Assembly: GCA_900544645.1 (NCBI GenBank)
Contig: UQWG01000013.1
Location: forward strand, 1-43,196
Length of the DNA: 43,196 bases
Reading direction: 5' to 3'
DNA from: an uncultured Collinsella sp.
Lineage (GTDB): Bacteria > Actinomycetota > Coriobacteriia > Coriobacteriales > Coriobacteriaceae
A program made the translations under genes and the position numbers. Positions within the stretch are counted from its first letter, which is position 1; each line of letters opens with the position of its first letter. This document shows positions 1-8,609 of this stretch, piece by piece. The notes below the pieces were generated by a model. That model made no database searches. It saw nothing but the letters and a program-made list of their open reading frames with translations, and was not told the origin of the DNA.

Positions 1-22
1 CATAAGTTAGCCCAAGTAAACT

Positions 23-61
23 AAACCACCACAAAGGGGACAGGCACCTTTGTGGTGGTTT
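23..61. repeat. Palindromic AAACCACC element, copy A
   Basis: Perfect 15-bp arms AAACCACCACAAAGG (23-37) and CCTTTGTGGTGGTTT (47-61) surround a short GGACAGGCA centre. Related copies lie at 429-466, 2008-2046, 2968-3003, 17350-17384 and 30241-30277, always between genes. The non-palindromic centre gives each copy an orientation: this copy, 2008 and 17350 point one way and the other three the opposite way. Confidence 0.9.
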
Positions 62-78
62 ACGCCAAGGCAGAGCCG

Positions 79-399
79 CTAGAGCCCCGCTGGCCAGCGA
101 CAGGCGGCCAAGTCGACGTGCATGTCGTCCTTAAACGCCACACCCTCCCCTAGCAAAAGCTCACGTTGAGCATCGGGACCGCCAAAAGCGAAGCCCTCGC
201 ATATGTGCCCGTCGGCAAACACCACGCGATGACAGGGAATCTCGCCGGGGCGCGGGTTGCTGTGCAGCGCATAGCCCACGTACCGCGCACTTCGTGGACG
301 ACCGGCAAGCAGCGCCACCTGGCCATACGTGGCGACCATCCCCTCGGGGATCTGCTCGACCACCTCGTACACCCGTTCAAAAAAGCCCTCAGACGCCAT
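79..399 (-). CDS. MGMT/ATL-family DNA alkyltransferase domain protein
   Basis: A 106-residue protein equal to the C-terminal DNA-binding domain of O6-alkylguanine-DNA alkyltransferases, which flip out alkylated guanine and take the alkyl group onto a cysteine. The active-site motif PCHRV is at residues 55-59 with Cys56. Upstream are the conserved Tyr of ATYGQVA (about residue 25) and an Arg-rich GRPRSAR turn (33-39). The start at 399 is chosen because GGAAGGGAG sits just upstream. A longer frame to 438 would run into the palindrome. Most short stand-alone members of this size are alkyltransferase-like proteins with Trp or Ala in place of Cys, so the retained Cys suggests real methyltransferase activity (inference). 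It is the last gene of the minus-strand run, 79 bp after the DegV gene. Confidence 0.85.
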   Translation of the reverse strand: MASEGFFERVYEVVEQIPEGMVATYGQVALLAGRPRSARYVGYALHSNPRPGEIPCHRVVFADGHICEGFAFGGPDAQRELLLGEGVAFKDDMHVDLAACRWPAGL

Positions 400-428
400 T
401 GCTCGCTCCCTTCCACCCGGAAAAGCAT

Positions 429-466
429 AAACCACCACAAAGGGCCTGTCCCCTTTGTGGTGGTTT
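429..466. repeat. Palindromic AAACCACC element, copy B
   Basis: Arms AAACCACCACAAAGG (429-443) and CCTTTGTGGTGGTTT (452-466). The centre GCCTGTCC is the reverse complement of the centre of copy A with one base missing, so this copy is inverted. It fills the gap between the DegV and alkyltransferase genes. Confidence 0.9.
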
Positions 467-478
467 ATGGCAGGTCGG

Positions 479-1333
479 TTAGTTAGCGGGCTGGAAGAAG
501 GCTACGGCTACGGCGCCGGGGCCTACGTGGGTGCCGATGGTGGCGCCAATGGTGTGAACGGGCAGTTCGCCCTCGGTGTGACCAGCCCACAGTGCCGCGC
601 TGTCCTCGATATACTTCTTGAGCACCGCATCCGAAAGACCCGTATAGCCGAGCGCCAGCGGCATGGAAAAGTCGATGCCGCCCGCCTTTTCGACCTTTTG
701 GTTCAGCAGGTTGCGGCCGTTCTTGGAACCGCGCGCCTTGCCCAGCTGCACGATCAGACCGTCCTCGACAGCCACCACAGGCTTTACGTTGAGCAGCGTG
801 CCCACGGCGCCGGCCGCAGCAGACAGACGACCGCCGCGCACCAGGTACTCCAGCGTCTCGAGCAGGCCGATGACGACCACGCGGTCACGGACGGCCTCGA
901 CGGCCGCCGCGATCTGGGCCGCACTACGGCCCTCGTTCACCAGGCGCAGGGCATACTCGACCAGGACACGCTCGCCCAGAGTGACGTTATTGCTATCCAC
1001 CACATACACATCGCCGCCCGGCGCCTCGGCAAGTGCGGTGCGGGCACTTTGGTTGGTACCCGAAAGTTTAGCGCCCACGGTAATAATCACTGCCTCATCG
1101 CCGGCTTCACGAACCTCGGAGATGGCCTGCGAAAACGCGTACGGGTTGACCTGGCCGGTCTTGGGCAGCTCATCGCGCTCCACGAGCATCTCGTAAAAGC
1201 GCTGGTGATCGATGTCGATGCCATCCATGTACACATCGGTGCCAAAGGTGACGGACAGCGGCAAAACGGCCAGTGCCGGGTGCTCGGCCGGCGACATATC
1301 GCTTGCGGAATCGGTAATAATGCGGACGGACAT
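479..1333 (-). CDS. DegV family fatty-acid-binding protein (first copy)
   Basis: 284 residues. DegV/FakB proteins bind a long-chain fatty acid in a two-domain pocket; in Gram-positive bacteria FakB presents it to the kinase FakA. The N-terminus MSVRIITDSASD carries the family DSxSD phosphate-handling motif (residues 8-12). Other matches are GTNQSAR, EYLVRGGRLS and the C-terminal GTHVGPGAV motif. The start at 1333 is supported by AAAGGA seven bases upstream. No fakA is in the window. A second, diverged DegV paralogue lies at 36651-37511, which fits the family habit of several lipid-binding subunits sharing one kinase. The preceding gene, 119 bp away, is a MarR regulator, so co-regulation is possible but not shown. 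Substrate is unknown. Confidence 0.92.
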   Translation of the reverse strand: MSVRIITDSASDMSPAEHPALAVLPLSVTFGTDVYMDGIDIDHQRFYEMLVERDELPKTGQVNPYAFSQAISEVREAGDEAVIITVGAKLSGTNQSARTALAEAPGGDVYVVDSNNVTLGERVLVEYALRLVNEGRSAAQIAAAVEAVRDRVVVIGLLETLEYLVRGGRLSAAAGAVGTLLNVKPVVAVEDGLIVQLGKARGSKNGRNLLNQKVEKAGGIDFSMPLALGYTGLSDAVLKKYIEDSAALWAGHTEGELPVHTIGATIGTHVGPGAVAVAFFQPAN

Positions 1334-1452
1334 AGCGAATCCTTTCTTGCGCAGGTCCCGCGCAGGGAATTTTGACAGCAAGGCCCCGGCACGGTATACG
1401 CGCTCAAACGGGACTATGCAGTTGTTAATTGGAAGCAAAAGCCTTGGCGGCC

Positions 1453-1902
1453 CTACAGCTCGCGCAGGGTGTTGAGAATCGTACGCAGCGACGCATACAT
1501 CTGCTCGCGCTGCTCCACACCCATAGCCTTACCGGTGGTATCGAGCACCTCGCGAATGATGCGGTCCGCCTCGCTCATGCTCTCGCCGCCCAGAGCGGTC
1601 AGGCGCACCGGAGCACGATACTTAACGGCGGCATCGCCCGAATCATCGACCTCGACGTAGCCGCCCTCCTCCAGATGCGCGAGCGTACGCGAGACGGCGG
1701 CGCGGGTCACGCCTGCCATGCGAGCCAGGTCAGCGCCAGTCAGGCCGTCCTTGCTGCGCTCAAGATAGTACAGGCACATCACGTCGGAGCCCTTGAGGCC
1801 CAGCCTTGCGCCCTCGGATGTCTTAATGCGCTGGATCTCCTTGTAGAGCCCACTGATCAGTCCGACAAAGTCCTCGAAACGTGTCTCGTCGTTCTGCTGC
1901 AT
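1453..1902 (-). CDS. MarR-family winged-helix regulator
   Basis: 149 residues. Helix-rich dimerisation ends flank a winged helix: LTGADLARMAGVTRAAVSRTLAHLEEGGYVEV holds the recognition helix, followed by a YRAPVRLTALG wing. MarR proteins are dimeric repressors usually released by small ligands. The start at 1902 (MQQNDETRF) has AAAGGCGG about nine bases upstream. An in-frame start at 1968 would add 22 basic residues not expected in the family. It lies between the B3/B4-domain gene and the DegV gene on the same strand. Its ligand and targets cannot be told from sequence; control of the downstream DegV gene is a guess from position. Confidence 0.88.
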   Translation of the reverse strand: MQQNDETRFEDFVGLISGLYKEIQRIKTSEGARLGLKGSDVMCLYYLERSKDGLTGADLARMAGVTRAAVSRTLAHLEEGGYVEVDDSGDAAVKYRAPVRLTALGGESMSEADRIIREVLDTTGKAMGVEQREQMYASLRTILNTLREL

Positions 1903-2007
1903 GGGAGACGACCGCCTTTCGCTTGCATAATGCTTACGGGTAAACATCTTAGTCGCATAAGGCGACACCCGTACCCAAATACCCCATTTGTTAACCCATC
2001 AACATAA

Positions 2008-2046
2008 AAACCACCACAAAGGGGACAGGCACCTTTGTGGTGGTTT
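2008..2046. repeat. Palindromic AAACCACC element, copy C
   Basis: Arms AAACCACCACAAAGG and CCTTTGTGGTGGTTT with the GGACAGGCA centre, identical to copy A over 39 bases. Lies between the MarR gene start and the 3' end of the B3/B4 gene. Confidence 0.9.
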
Positions 2047-2075
2047 TGACCGGCGAACATGATCCGCAGGCGTCG

Positions 2076-2795
2076 CTACAGCTCCACACAGGGATTGTCG
2101 CGGGTCACAAGCGTCTTAACGACAACCGTAGCGCCCAGATAACGCTCGAGCAACTCGGCGAGACGATCAACGGCAGCCTGGCAATCCCCCATCCGCTCGG
2201 GCTCCACGCACTCAATCGCCAAGAACGCATCGGCCGAATCGTCGGACAGCGCCGTGCGAACGCCGTCGCGCCAGTTCCAGCAGCGGCACACGGCGCCCAC
2301 ATCATCGATGTAGGCGAGCTCGCCGGGCAGCGTCGGATCGTCCGCCTCCTCGCCAAGCGGCAAGAACGCATCGCCACCGTCGGTCACCTTCAGGCGAAGG
2401 TCTCCCTCGATCGCATGCAGATCCTCGCCTCCCACGGGCAGCGCGTAGGTCAGTGACACCGTGTTGTAAATATCCACCGCGGGCGTAATGTGGCCCACCG
2501 GCTTTCCTTTGAGCACGCGTTTGAGCAAGTTCTCGATCGAGCAGCGCGCGCCCTTTTTGGTCTTGAACAGACGATAGGCCTCGCGCCATGCCTTGACCGG
2601 TGCGTTCTCGCTGATAGTGTCGCTGGTCAGATGACGCTCCGCATCGATATTGGCGCGGTCGAGCAACGCCGCAATCGCATCCACGTCCTCCTGGGGAATC
2701 TGAGCCGTGGGCTTCATGTCCTCCACGACCACAACACCGACCGCTGCCTGCGGAAACAGCTCCCAGAATGAATCCTCGGCAATAAAGCTCTTCAT
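2076..2795 (-). CDS. B3/B4 tRNA-binding domain protein
   Basis: 239 residues matching the stand-alone B3/B4 domain family (COG3382), related to the editing domain of the phenylalanyl-tRNA synthetase beta subunit. Visible family landmarks are WREAYRLFKTKKGARCSIENLLKRVLKG (about residues 70-97), DIYNTVSLTYALPVGGEDL, a GDAFLPLGE stretch and RCWNWRDGVRT. A role in clearing mischarged tRNA or free amino-acid adducts is often proposed for the family but not established. The start at 2795 (MKSFIAEDS) follows GAAGGGAG with good spacing. Transcription is toward the MarR gene, with a palindromic element between. No catalytic residue assignment is possible by eye. Confidence 0.85.
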   Translation of the reverse strand: MKSFIAEDSFWELFPQAAVGVVVVEDMKPTAQIPQEDVDAIAALLDRANIDAERHLTSDTISENAPVKAWREAYRLFKTKKGARCSIENLLKRVLKGKPVGHITPAVDIYNTVSLTYALPVGGEDLHAIEGDLRLKVTDGGDAFLPLGEEADDPTLPGELAYIDDVGAVCRCWNWRDGVRTALSDDSADAFLAIECVEPERMGDCQAAVDRLAELLERYLGATVVVKTLVTRDNPCVEL

Positions 2796-2967
2796 ACGCT
2801 CTCCCTTCATTGTGCGCGCCCGAGTGAGGGCGCCTAAACAAAAAGCGCCCTTACAACGGCCACCTTCAAAGTCCTACGGTGCCGTCACAAGAACGCTTGC
2901 GCTGTCCCCATCCGGAGAAGGGGACGATATGTCAGGCGTATTGTAACCCGAGTCATCCACGCGAGCA

Positions 2968-3003
2968 AAACCACCACAAAGGTGCCTGTCCCCTTTGTGG
3001 TGG
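2968..3003. repeat. Palindromic AAACCACC element, copy D (one end clipped)
   Basis: Left arm AAACCACCACAAAGG is intact at 2968-2982. The right arm CCTTTGTGGTGG ends at 3003, where the expected TTT is replaced by ATA. The centre TGCCTGTCC is in the inverted orientation. It sits just past the stop codon of pckA and may serve as part of its 3' hairpin. Confidence 0.88.
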
Positions 3004-3022
3004 ATATGGACTCACGGCGAAG

Positions 3023-4693
3023 CTAGTGGCGAAGTCCCAGCAGCCCGCGGCCGCGATGACGGGCGTCGGCGTGTACTTGAACGTGCGGGCCGGCGGCTTT
3101 GACGGACTCGGGCAGGTGCGAGTACTTCTTCTCGAAGTTCTCCTCGAACATCACCGCCAGGTTGTGCGCGGCCTCGTCATAGCGCGCGGTGCTCTGCCAG
3201 TATTGGCGCGGCACCAGGATGCCATCGGGCACGCCGTGGCACGTCGTGGGAATGTCGACGTTAAAGATGTCGTCGTGCACGAACTCGCTGTCCTCGATGG
3301 TGCCGTCAAGGGCGCGCGCGACCAGCGAGCGCGTGTAGGCAAGCTCGATGCGATGGCCCACGCCGTAGCCGCCGCCGATCCAGCCGGTGTTGACCAGGTA
3401 CACGCGCGTGCGGCCGTCGGCGATGCGCTCGCCGAGCATCTTGGCGTAAACCATGGGGTCGAGCGGCATAAACGGCTCGCCGAACAGCGAAGAGAACGTG
3501 GGCGTGGGCTCGGTGACGCCGACCTCGGTGCCGGGAATCTTAGCCGTAAAGCCCGTCACAAAGTGGTACATGGCGGCGTCGGCCGTCAGGCGCGAGATGG
3601 GCGGCAGCACGCCAAAAGCGTCGCAAGTCAGGAACAGCACGACGCTGGGAGTGGTGCCCATGCCCTTAGTCCACGCGTTAGGAATGTGCTCCACGGGATA
3701 GGCCACGCGCGTGTTGTGCGTGATCGAGATGTCGTCGTAGTTGGGCTTGCGGTTCTCGTCGAGCACCACGTTTTCGCAAATGGCGCCAAAACGGACGGCG
3801 TTGAAGATCTCGGGCTCGTGGAAGGCGTCCAGGCCCTCGCATTTGGCGTAGCAGCCACCCTCGATGTTGAAGATGCCCATGTCGGACCAACCGTGCTCGT
3901 CGTCGCCGATCAGCAGGCGCGTGGGATTGGCCGAAAGCGTGGTCTTGCCGGTGCCGGACAGGCCAAAGAACACGGCAGTCTCGTGCGTGACGGGATCCAT
4001 GCTGGCCGAGCAATGCATGGGCAGCACGTCGTCCTCGACAGGCAGCAGGTAGTTCATGACACTGAAGATGGACTTTTTGATTTCGCCGGAGTAGCCGGTA
4101 CCCGCGACCAATATCACGCGCTCCTGGAAGTTGATGACCACGGCGGCGCTGGAGTTGAGGCCCTTGATGGCGGGGTCGCACTGGTAACCGGGCGCTGCGA
4201 GCACGCAGAAGTCGGGTTCGCCGGTGCGCGCGATTTCGCGGGCAAGCGGGCGGGCGAGCATCTGCTTAATAAAGAGTGCCTGGCTGGCACGCTCGCAGGC
4301 AACGAGCAGTCGACGCGTGTGGTTGCGGTCGGCGCCTGCCATGCCGCGGGTGACGAACACGTCGCGCTCGTTGAGATAGTCGACGATGCCGGCCTTGATG
4401 GCCTCATAGCTCTCGACGGACAGCGGGCGGTTGACCGCGCCCCAGGCGATTTTTTCGTGCACGTCGGGCGTGTCAACGATAAAGCGATCGTTGGGTGAAC
4501 GGCCGGTGCGCCCCCCCGTCTCAATCACCAGCGCGCCGTTGGATGCCATGCGGCCTTCTTCGCGGCGGATGGCGTGCTCGACGAGCTCCGCGGCGGGTAG
4601 ATCGACCAGCAGGCGGGGCTGATTCTCGGCGGGATCTTCGACCAGCGTAATACCAAAGTTGGACAAAACTTCTGCAGGGGTAACACCAGGCAT
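3023..4693 (-). CDS. pckA: Phosphoenolpyruvate carboxykinase (ATP)
   Basis: 556 residues, close to the ~540 usual for ATP-dependent PEPCK, which interconverts oxaloacetate plus ATP with phosphoenolpyruvate, CO2 and ADP. In gut anaerobes it can run in the CO2-fixing direction. Motifs in order: substrate-binding GRTGRSPNDRF (61-71), GTGYSGEIKKSIF (about 198-210) with the metal/substrate Lys, P-loop GLSGTGKTT (244-252), kinase-2 LIGDDEHGW (261-269). The start at 4693 (MPGVTPAEVLSNFG) follows a strong AAAGGAGG. An upstream in-frame extension to 4807 lacks family similarity. It is a single-gene unit with long gaps on both sides. The 5' gap carries the GGGGAC repeat family. Confidence 0.97.
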   Translation of the reverse strand: MPGVTPAEVLSNFGITLVEDPAENQPRLLVDLPAAELVEHAIRREEGRMASNGALVIETGGRTGRSPNDRFIVDTPDVHEKIAWGAVNRPLSVESYEAIKAGIVDYLNERDVFVTRGMAGADRNHTRRLLVACERASQALFIKQMLARPLAREIARTGEPDFCVLAAPGYQCDPAIKGLNSSAAVVINFQERVILVAGTGYSGEIKKSIFSVMNYLLPVEDDVLPMHCSASMDPVTHETAVFFGLSGTGKTTLSANPTRLLIGDDEHGWSDMGIFNIEGGCYAKCEGLDAFHEPEIFNAVRFGAICENVVLDENRKPNYDDISITHNTRVAYPVEHIPNAWTKGMGTTPSVVLFLTCDAFGVLPPISRLTADAAMYHFVTGFTAKIPGTEVGVTEPTPTFSSLFGEPFMPLDPMVYAKMLGERIADGRTRVYLVNTGWIGGGYGVGHRIELAYTRSLVARALDGTIEDSEFVHDDIFNVDIPTTCHGVPDGILVPRQYWQSTARYDEAAHNLAVMFEENFEKKYSHLPESVKAAGPHVQVHADARHRGRGLLGLRH

Positions 4694-4834
4694 GGGGCCT
4701 CCTTTAAAAACGCGACACGTGGACGCGGCGCGCACTTTACTCACGTAAAGCCCGTTGTACCCGATATGCAAAAACGTTTTTGCGGCAAGGGCGGCAAGCC
4801 CGCCCAACGGTCAAAAATCGCAGGCAAGCGGCCC

Positions 4835-4971
4835 AGTCATTGGGGACGTTCTTAAACGACTAGTCATTGGGGACACTCTTGAACAGGCAACATTCAAGGA
4901 GTGTCCCCGGATGCCGGCACTTAGAGACGTTCCCAAAGTGACGGCACATAAGGAACGTCCCTAAGTGCCGA
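4835..4971. repeat. GGGGAC repeat cluster (tandem and inverted), site 1
   Basis: Two tandem units start AGTCATTGGGGAC at 4835 and 4862 (20 of 23 positions identical, 27-bp period). They are followed by partly inverted versions (AAGGAGTGTCCCC near 4896; AGGAACGTCCCTAAGTGCCG at 4950-4969). The 28 bases 4838-4865 reappear in reverse complement at 39997-40024 with three mismatches. The cluster fills most of the gap between pckA and the permease gene. No protein coding potential was seen. Confidence 0.75.
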
Positions 4972-6543
4972 CTACAGTGGCAGGCCTTGGCCGAGCATGG
5001 CTACGGCGCTCATCAGGACCAGCATGCCGGCAGCGTAGGGCAGCACCGCGCCCAGGAGCTCGGCATCCTTACCGCGCACGTGCACGGCGGCAAGACCAAT
5101 GGCGAGGGTCTGCGGCGAGATCATCTTACCGGCGGCGACGCCCAAGGCATTCAACGCGACCATCCAGTAGTCGCTCACACCCAGCGCAGTGGCAGCCTGG
5201 CTCTGGATGGGGCCAAACAGCATGCCCGAAGACGTGCCCGAACCGGTCACGAACGCACCGACCGCACCGATCCACGGAGCCAGAATCGGGTACAGACCGC
5301 CGGCGACCGCAATGCAAAACGCGCTGATCGACGAAATCATGCCGGCATAGCCCATCACCTTGGCGCAGCCCAGCACCGAAAGCATAGTGATCACCGTCGG
5401 CGTCATCTGCTTCACAGTCGCGGCCAGCACCTCGCCCATCATGCGCGGCGAAGCGCCCTGAATGGCACCGCTGACAAACGCGGCCAGGAAGATCCAAACA
5501 CCCGGCGTGTTAATCCACGAAAACGTAAGCGTACCGGGGTTCTCGCCGCAATACACCTGCACGTGGCTTGCAAAGGGCGCAAGCGCGGCATGCACGGCGG
5601 GCACCAGGTTGGACGTACCCAGCAGCAGTACAAAAATCAGAATGAAGCACGACCAGGCCGAAAGCGCCGATTTAACGGTGAGCTGTTCGCCGGCCTCGAT
5701 ATTCATATGGAAGCGTGCGTCCAGATGCCCCGACTTCTCGGCACGCATGGCAAGCGCAGCTGTCAGCGCGAGCGAAACGATGGATCCTACGACCACGGCC
5801 AGCTCGGGGCCCACAAACATGGCAACGACTAGAGCCGCGCCGACAAACGACACGCCGGAGAGCAACGCCACGCCGGCAACACCGTGCAGACGCTCGCCCA
5901 CACTCGCGGCATTGCCCTGGTCATCGGCAACACGGCCCGCAACCAGCACAATAAATAGCGGCATCACCACAAAGAACGGTGCGAGCTGCACCAGCTGAAC
6001 GGTCGCTAGGTGAAGGGAATCCAAACCCACCAGGTCGGCAACGGACACCGTGGGGATGCCGATGGAGCCGTAGGGCGTGGGCACGCCGTTGGCCAGCAGG
6101 CAGATGAGCACGGCAGGCACGGCCTCAAAGCCCAGGCCCGCGAGCATGCCGGCGGGAATGGCGACAGCGGTACCGAAGCCGGCCATGCCCTCCATAAAGC
6201 CACCGAAGCACCAAGCCACGAGCAGCGCCAGCAGACGGCGGTCGCTGCTGATGGAGGTGATCATGCTGCCGATCACGTCCATGGCGCCCGTACGAACACA
6301 CAGGTTATACGTGAACACCGCGGCGATGATCACCAGGACGATGGGCCACAGAGCCATCAAAAAACCTTCGAGCGAGGCGGTCGCGATCTGCGCTGCCGGC
6401 AGGTGCCACCATGCGAAGGCAAGCAAGCACGAAAGGACAAACGATCCGATAGCGGCCTTCCAAGCTGGCCATTTAAAGCACAGCAGCATCACGACCAGCC
6501 AAATAATCGGCACAAGAGCCAGTAAGAATGCGGCGACGTCCAT
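4972..6543 (-). CDS. lctP: L-lactate permease (LctP family)
   Basis: 523 residues, almost entirely hydrophobic with about 12-14 membrane segments. It matches the lactate/glycolate permease family that carries lactate across the membrane with protons. Recognisable blocks are FEGMAGFGTAVAIPAGML-type sequence (seen as CFGGFMEGMAGFGTAVAIP near residue 115), NGVPTPYGSIGIPT and GSGTSSGMLFGPIQSQAA near the C-terminus. ATG at 6543 follows AAGGAGC with nine bases spacing. It is transcribed alone and divergently from the flippase gene at 6724. The 180-bp intergenic region holds the perfect inverted repeat TTGAAC-N5-GTTCAA. Export or uptake direction cannot be told. No lactate dehydrogenase genes are adjacent. 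Confidence 0.93.
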   Translation of the reverse strand: MDVAAFLLALVPIIWLVVMLLCFKWPAWKAAIGSFVLSCLLAFAWWHLPAAQIATASLEGFLMALWPIVLVIIAAVFTYNLCVRTGAMDVIGSMITSISSDRRLLALLVAWCFGGFMEGMAGFGTAVAIPAGMLAGLGFEAVPAVLICLLANGVPTPYGSIGIPTVSVADLVGLDSLHLATVQLVQLAPFFVVMPLFIVLVAGRVADDQGNAASVGERLHGVAGVALLSGVSFVGAALVVAMFVGPELAVVVGSIVSLALTAALAMRAEKSGHLDARFHMNIEAGEQLTVKSALSAWSCFILIFVLLLGTSNLVPAVHAALAPFASHVQVYCGENPGTLTFSWINTPGVWIFLAAFVSGAIQGASPRMMGEVLAATVKQMTPTVITMLSVLGCAKVMGYAGMISSISAFCIAVAGGLYPILAPWIGAVGAFVTGSGTSSGMLFGPIQSQAATALGVSDYWMVALNALGVAAGKMISPQTLAIGLAAVHVRGKDAELLGAVLPYAAGMLVLMSAVAMLGQGLPL

Positions 6544-6647
6544 AGGTAGAAGCTCCTTGGTACCGCGTGGGCGGCATCGGGGGTGTCACAAAACTTCAAC
6601 AGGATACCGCACGTTTACCGACAAATTACAGCCGCCCGCCGAAATTA

Positions 6648-6664
6648 TTGAACAATCCGTTCAA
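6648..6664. promoter_or_regulatory. Perfect inverted repeat, possible operator
   Basis: TTGAAC-AATCC-GTTCAA in the divergent gap between the lactate permease and the flippase-like gene. A TATACT -10-like hexamer for the plus-strand gene is at 6690-6695. Symmetry and position suggest a repressor site. The regulator is unknown. Confidence 0.4.
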
Positions 6665-6723
6665 AAACACGAACGAACACCGTCGCGTCTATACTAAAGC
6701 GCAGCAATAGAAAGGACTCCGCT

Positions 6724-8304
6724 TTGAGCATCACGCCCCTCGATAGCATTCGCCGCGCCATCGCCCGCCGCAACGGCGTCTCCAACCCCGCTGCATCGAG
6801 AGACGGCGCCGCGAAGGCCCAGGGCGGCCGCATCGAGAACGGCCTCTTCCCTGCCTCGCACACTGCCGAGGAACTCGCACGCATCCAAGAGCTGAGTCAG
6901 CGCAACGCCGGCGGGCCCGATAGCAGCCAAGCCACACGTCGCCGGCGCGAACGCGATCGCAAGCCCGGCCCCGTCCGCCGCATGGTCAACGCTTGGTGGA
7001 ACCGTCTGCTCGGTGCCGTCTACGGCGGCGGCTTCTCCATGCAGGAAGCGGAATACGAGGAGCACGCCACCCGCCGCGATTACCTTTGGAACGCTCTCGG
7101 CACCGCCGTGTGGGGCTTGGCGTTTCCGCTGCTCACCATCGTGTCCACACAGCTCGTGGGCGCCGAGGAGGCCGGCAAGTTCTCCATCGCCTTTGTCACC
7201 GGCACGCTCATCATGATCGCATGCAACTACGGCGTGCGCAATTTCCAGGTCTCGGACATCGACGAAAAGACGTCCTTCGCCTCCTACCAGCTCAATCGTT
7301 GGATCTGCGGAGCGCTCGCCCTAGGCTGCGGCCTCATGTATAGCAGCGCCCGCGGCTATGACGCGCAGATGGCGACGATCGGCCTGGGCGTCTACCTCTA
7401 TAAGGTCATCGACGGCGTCGCCGACGTGTACGAAGGCCGCCTGCAGCAGGCCGACAAGCTCTACTTGGCTGGAATGAGTCAAACGCTACGCTCCGTCGGC
7501 GTCATCGCGGTCTTCAGCGTGGCGCTGTTCCTCACGCGTAGCATGCCCATCGCGGCCATGGCCATGGGCATCGCCGCGATCGCCTCGCTCGTGCTGGTCA
7601 CCGCGCCGCTCGCCCTGCTCGAGACCGAAAAATCGCGCCGCGTAAGCCTGCGCGAGGTCGGCCACCTGTTTGTCCAGTGCGCCCCACTCTTTGGCGCGCT
7701 ATTCCTGTTCAATCTTATCGAGAGCATGCCCAAGTTTGTGATGGAAGGAACACTGGCCTACAAATACCAGCTGTACTTTAATGCCCTGTTTTTTCCAGCT
7801 CAGGCTATTCTGTTGAGCATTGGATTTGTCTATAAACCGCAGCTCCTGCGCTTGTCGAGCATTTGGGCTAATCCTCGCAAGCGTCGTCGCTTTGACCTGA
7901 TTATTGTTGCCGTTATGGCGCTGATCGTGGTCATCACCGGCGTGTGCGCCGCATTTATGGCAGGTCCCGGTATTCCCCTCATGAGCTTTATGTACGGTCT
8001 CAACTTTGAGCGCTACCGCACATTGGCGCTGCTGATGGTCGTCGCCGGCGGCGTCACCGCGGCCATCGACTTTATCTACGCCATCATCACGGTGCTGCGC
8101 CATGCCGGCGACGTCACCAAGATCTACCTGATCTGCTTTGCCGTGAGCGTGGTGCTCCCGGTGATTCTGATCAATCTGCTCGGCCTGATGGGCGCCGTCG
8201 TGAGCTACCTGGCCATCATGGCCCTACTGCTGGTACTGTTGATTATCGAGTACGCCCACATCCGCCAACGCATCGAACGCGACCGCAACCCATACGGCGC
8301 CTAA
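6724..8304 (+). CDS. Flippase-like polytopic membrane protein
   Basis: 526 residues starting with TTG, preceded by AGAAAGGA. The first ~115 residues are hydrophilic and Arg-rich (ATRRRRERDRKPG) and should be cytoplasmic. About 12 membrane segments follow, from TAVWGLAFPLLTIVSTQLVGAEEAGKFSIAF onward. That block is the classic first-helix pattern of the Wzx/MATE-like polysaccharide flippases (gene of the MVF/MOP superfamily), which move lipid-linked sugars across the membrane. There are no glycosyltransferase genes next to it, which is unusual for a Wzx. The long charged N-terminal extension is also unusual. It is transcribed alone. An exact substrate cannot be assigned; a teichoic or capsular precursor is a guess. 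Confidence 0.75.
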   Translation: MSITPLDSIRRAIARRNGVSNPAASRDGAAKAQGGRIENGLFPASHTAEELARIQELSQRNAGGPDSSQATRRRRERDRKPGPVRRMVNAWWNRLLGAVYGGGFSMQEAEYEEHATRRDYLWNALGTAVWGLAFPLLTIVSTQLVGAEEAGKFSIAFVTGTLIMIACNYGVRNFQVSDIDEKTSFASYQLNRWICGALALGCGLMYSSARGYDAQMATIGLGVYLYKVIDGVADVYEGRLQQADKLYLAGMSQTLRSVGVIAVFSVALFLTRSMPIAAMAMGIAAIASLVLVTAPLALLETEKSRRVSLREVGHLFVQCAPLFGALFLFNLIESMPKFVMEGTLAYKYQLYFNALFFPAQAILLSIGFVYKPQLLRLSSIWANPRKRRRFDLIIVAVMALIVVITGVCAAFMAGPGIPLMSFMYGLNFERYRTLALLMVVAGGVTAAIDFIYAIITVLRHAGDVTKIYLICFAVSVVLPVILINLLGLMGAVVSYLAIMALLLVLLIIEYAHIRQRIERDRNPYGA

Positions 8305-8609
8305 TTGCGGCGATGGGAGAAGCTAATTTGCGGTGGAATCACCCCGGCTGGAGTCTCGTTGCGGACACGCAAAACTAAGTGAGTAGACTTTTACCGAATC
8401 CCGGACCACACCGACAAAGCACAAGTCCGTGACCAGCGGTTTTATTGAGGCAAATATGTTGGGTGCTCGGCATTTCCAAAAAAGTCTACTCACTTAGCCA
8501 GCGGGCAGCCAAATGATTATTTAATCCCCGTCCCTGAAAAATCAATTTGCGGGCAGAAGGGCAAAAGTAGTCAAAAAACCCTTCCCATATTAGCTACCCC
8601 TTGCACCGA
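8305..8609. other. Intergenic region with an 18-bp inverted repeat
   Basis: A 305-bp gap without a credible gene. It holds an AATTTGCGGTGGAAT stretch near 8326 that resembles the TTGCGGTGGAATA elements elsewhere in the window, and the perfect inverted repeat described separately. It lies between the stop of the flippase gene and the convergent phosphatase gene end. No clear U-rich terminator was seen apart from the inverted repeat. Confidence 0.7.
8375..8497. repeat. 18-bp perfect inverted repeat bounding an 87-bp insert
   Basis: CTAAGTGAGTAGACTTTT at 8375-8392 and its exact reverse complement at 8480-8497. The 87-bp interior has no open frame. The size and perfect ends resemble a MITE or a folded non-coding element. 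No target-site duplication is obvious. Confidence 0.8.

Noticed and set aside
2879..4498. Long open frame (539 codons) on the plus strand opposite pckA
   Set aside because: It is the GC-rich antisense shadow of a clear pckA; its translation is His/Arg/Ala-rich with no family match and it runs across the palindrome at 2968.
8375..8497. Reading the 18-bp inverted repeat as an ordinary terminator
   Set aside because: The 87-base loop and lack of a T-tract after the right arm do not fit a terminator.
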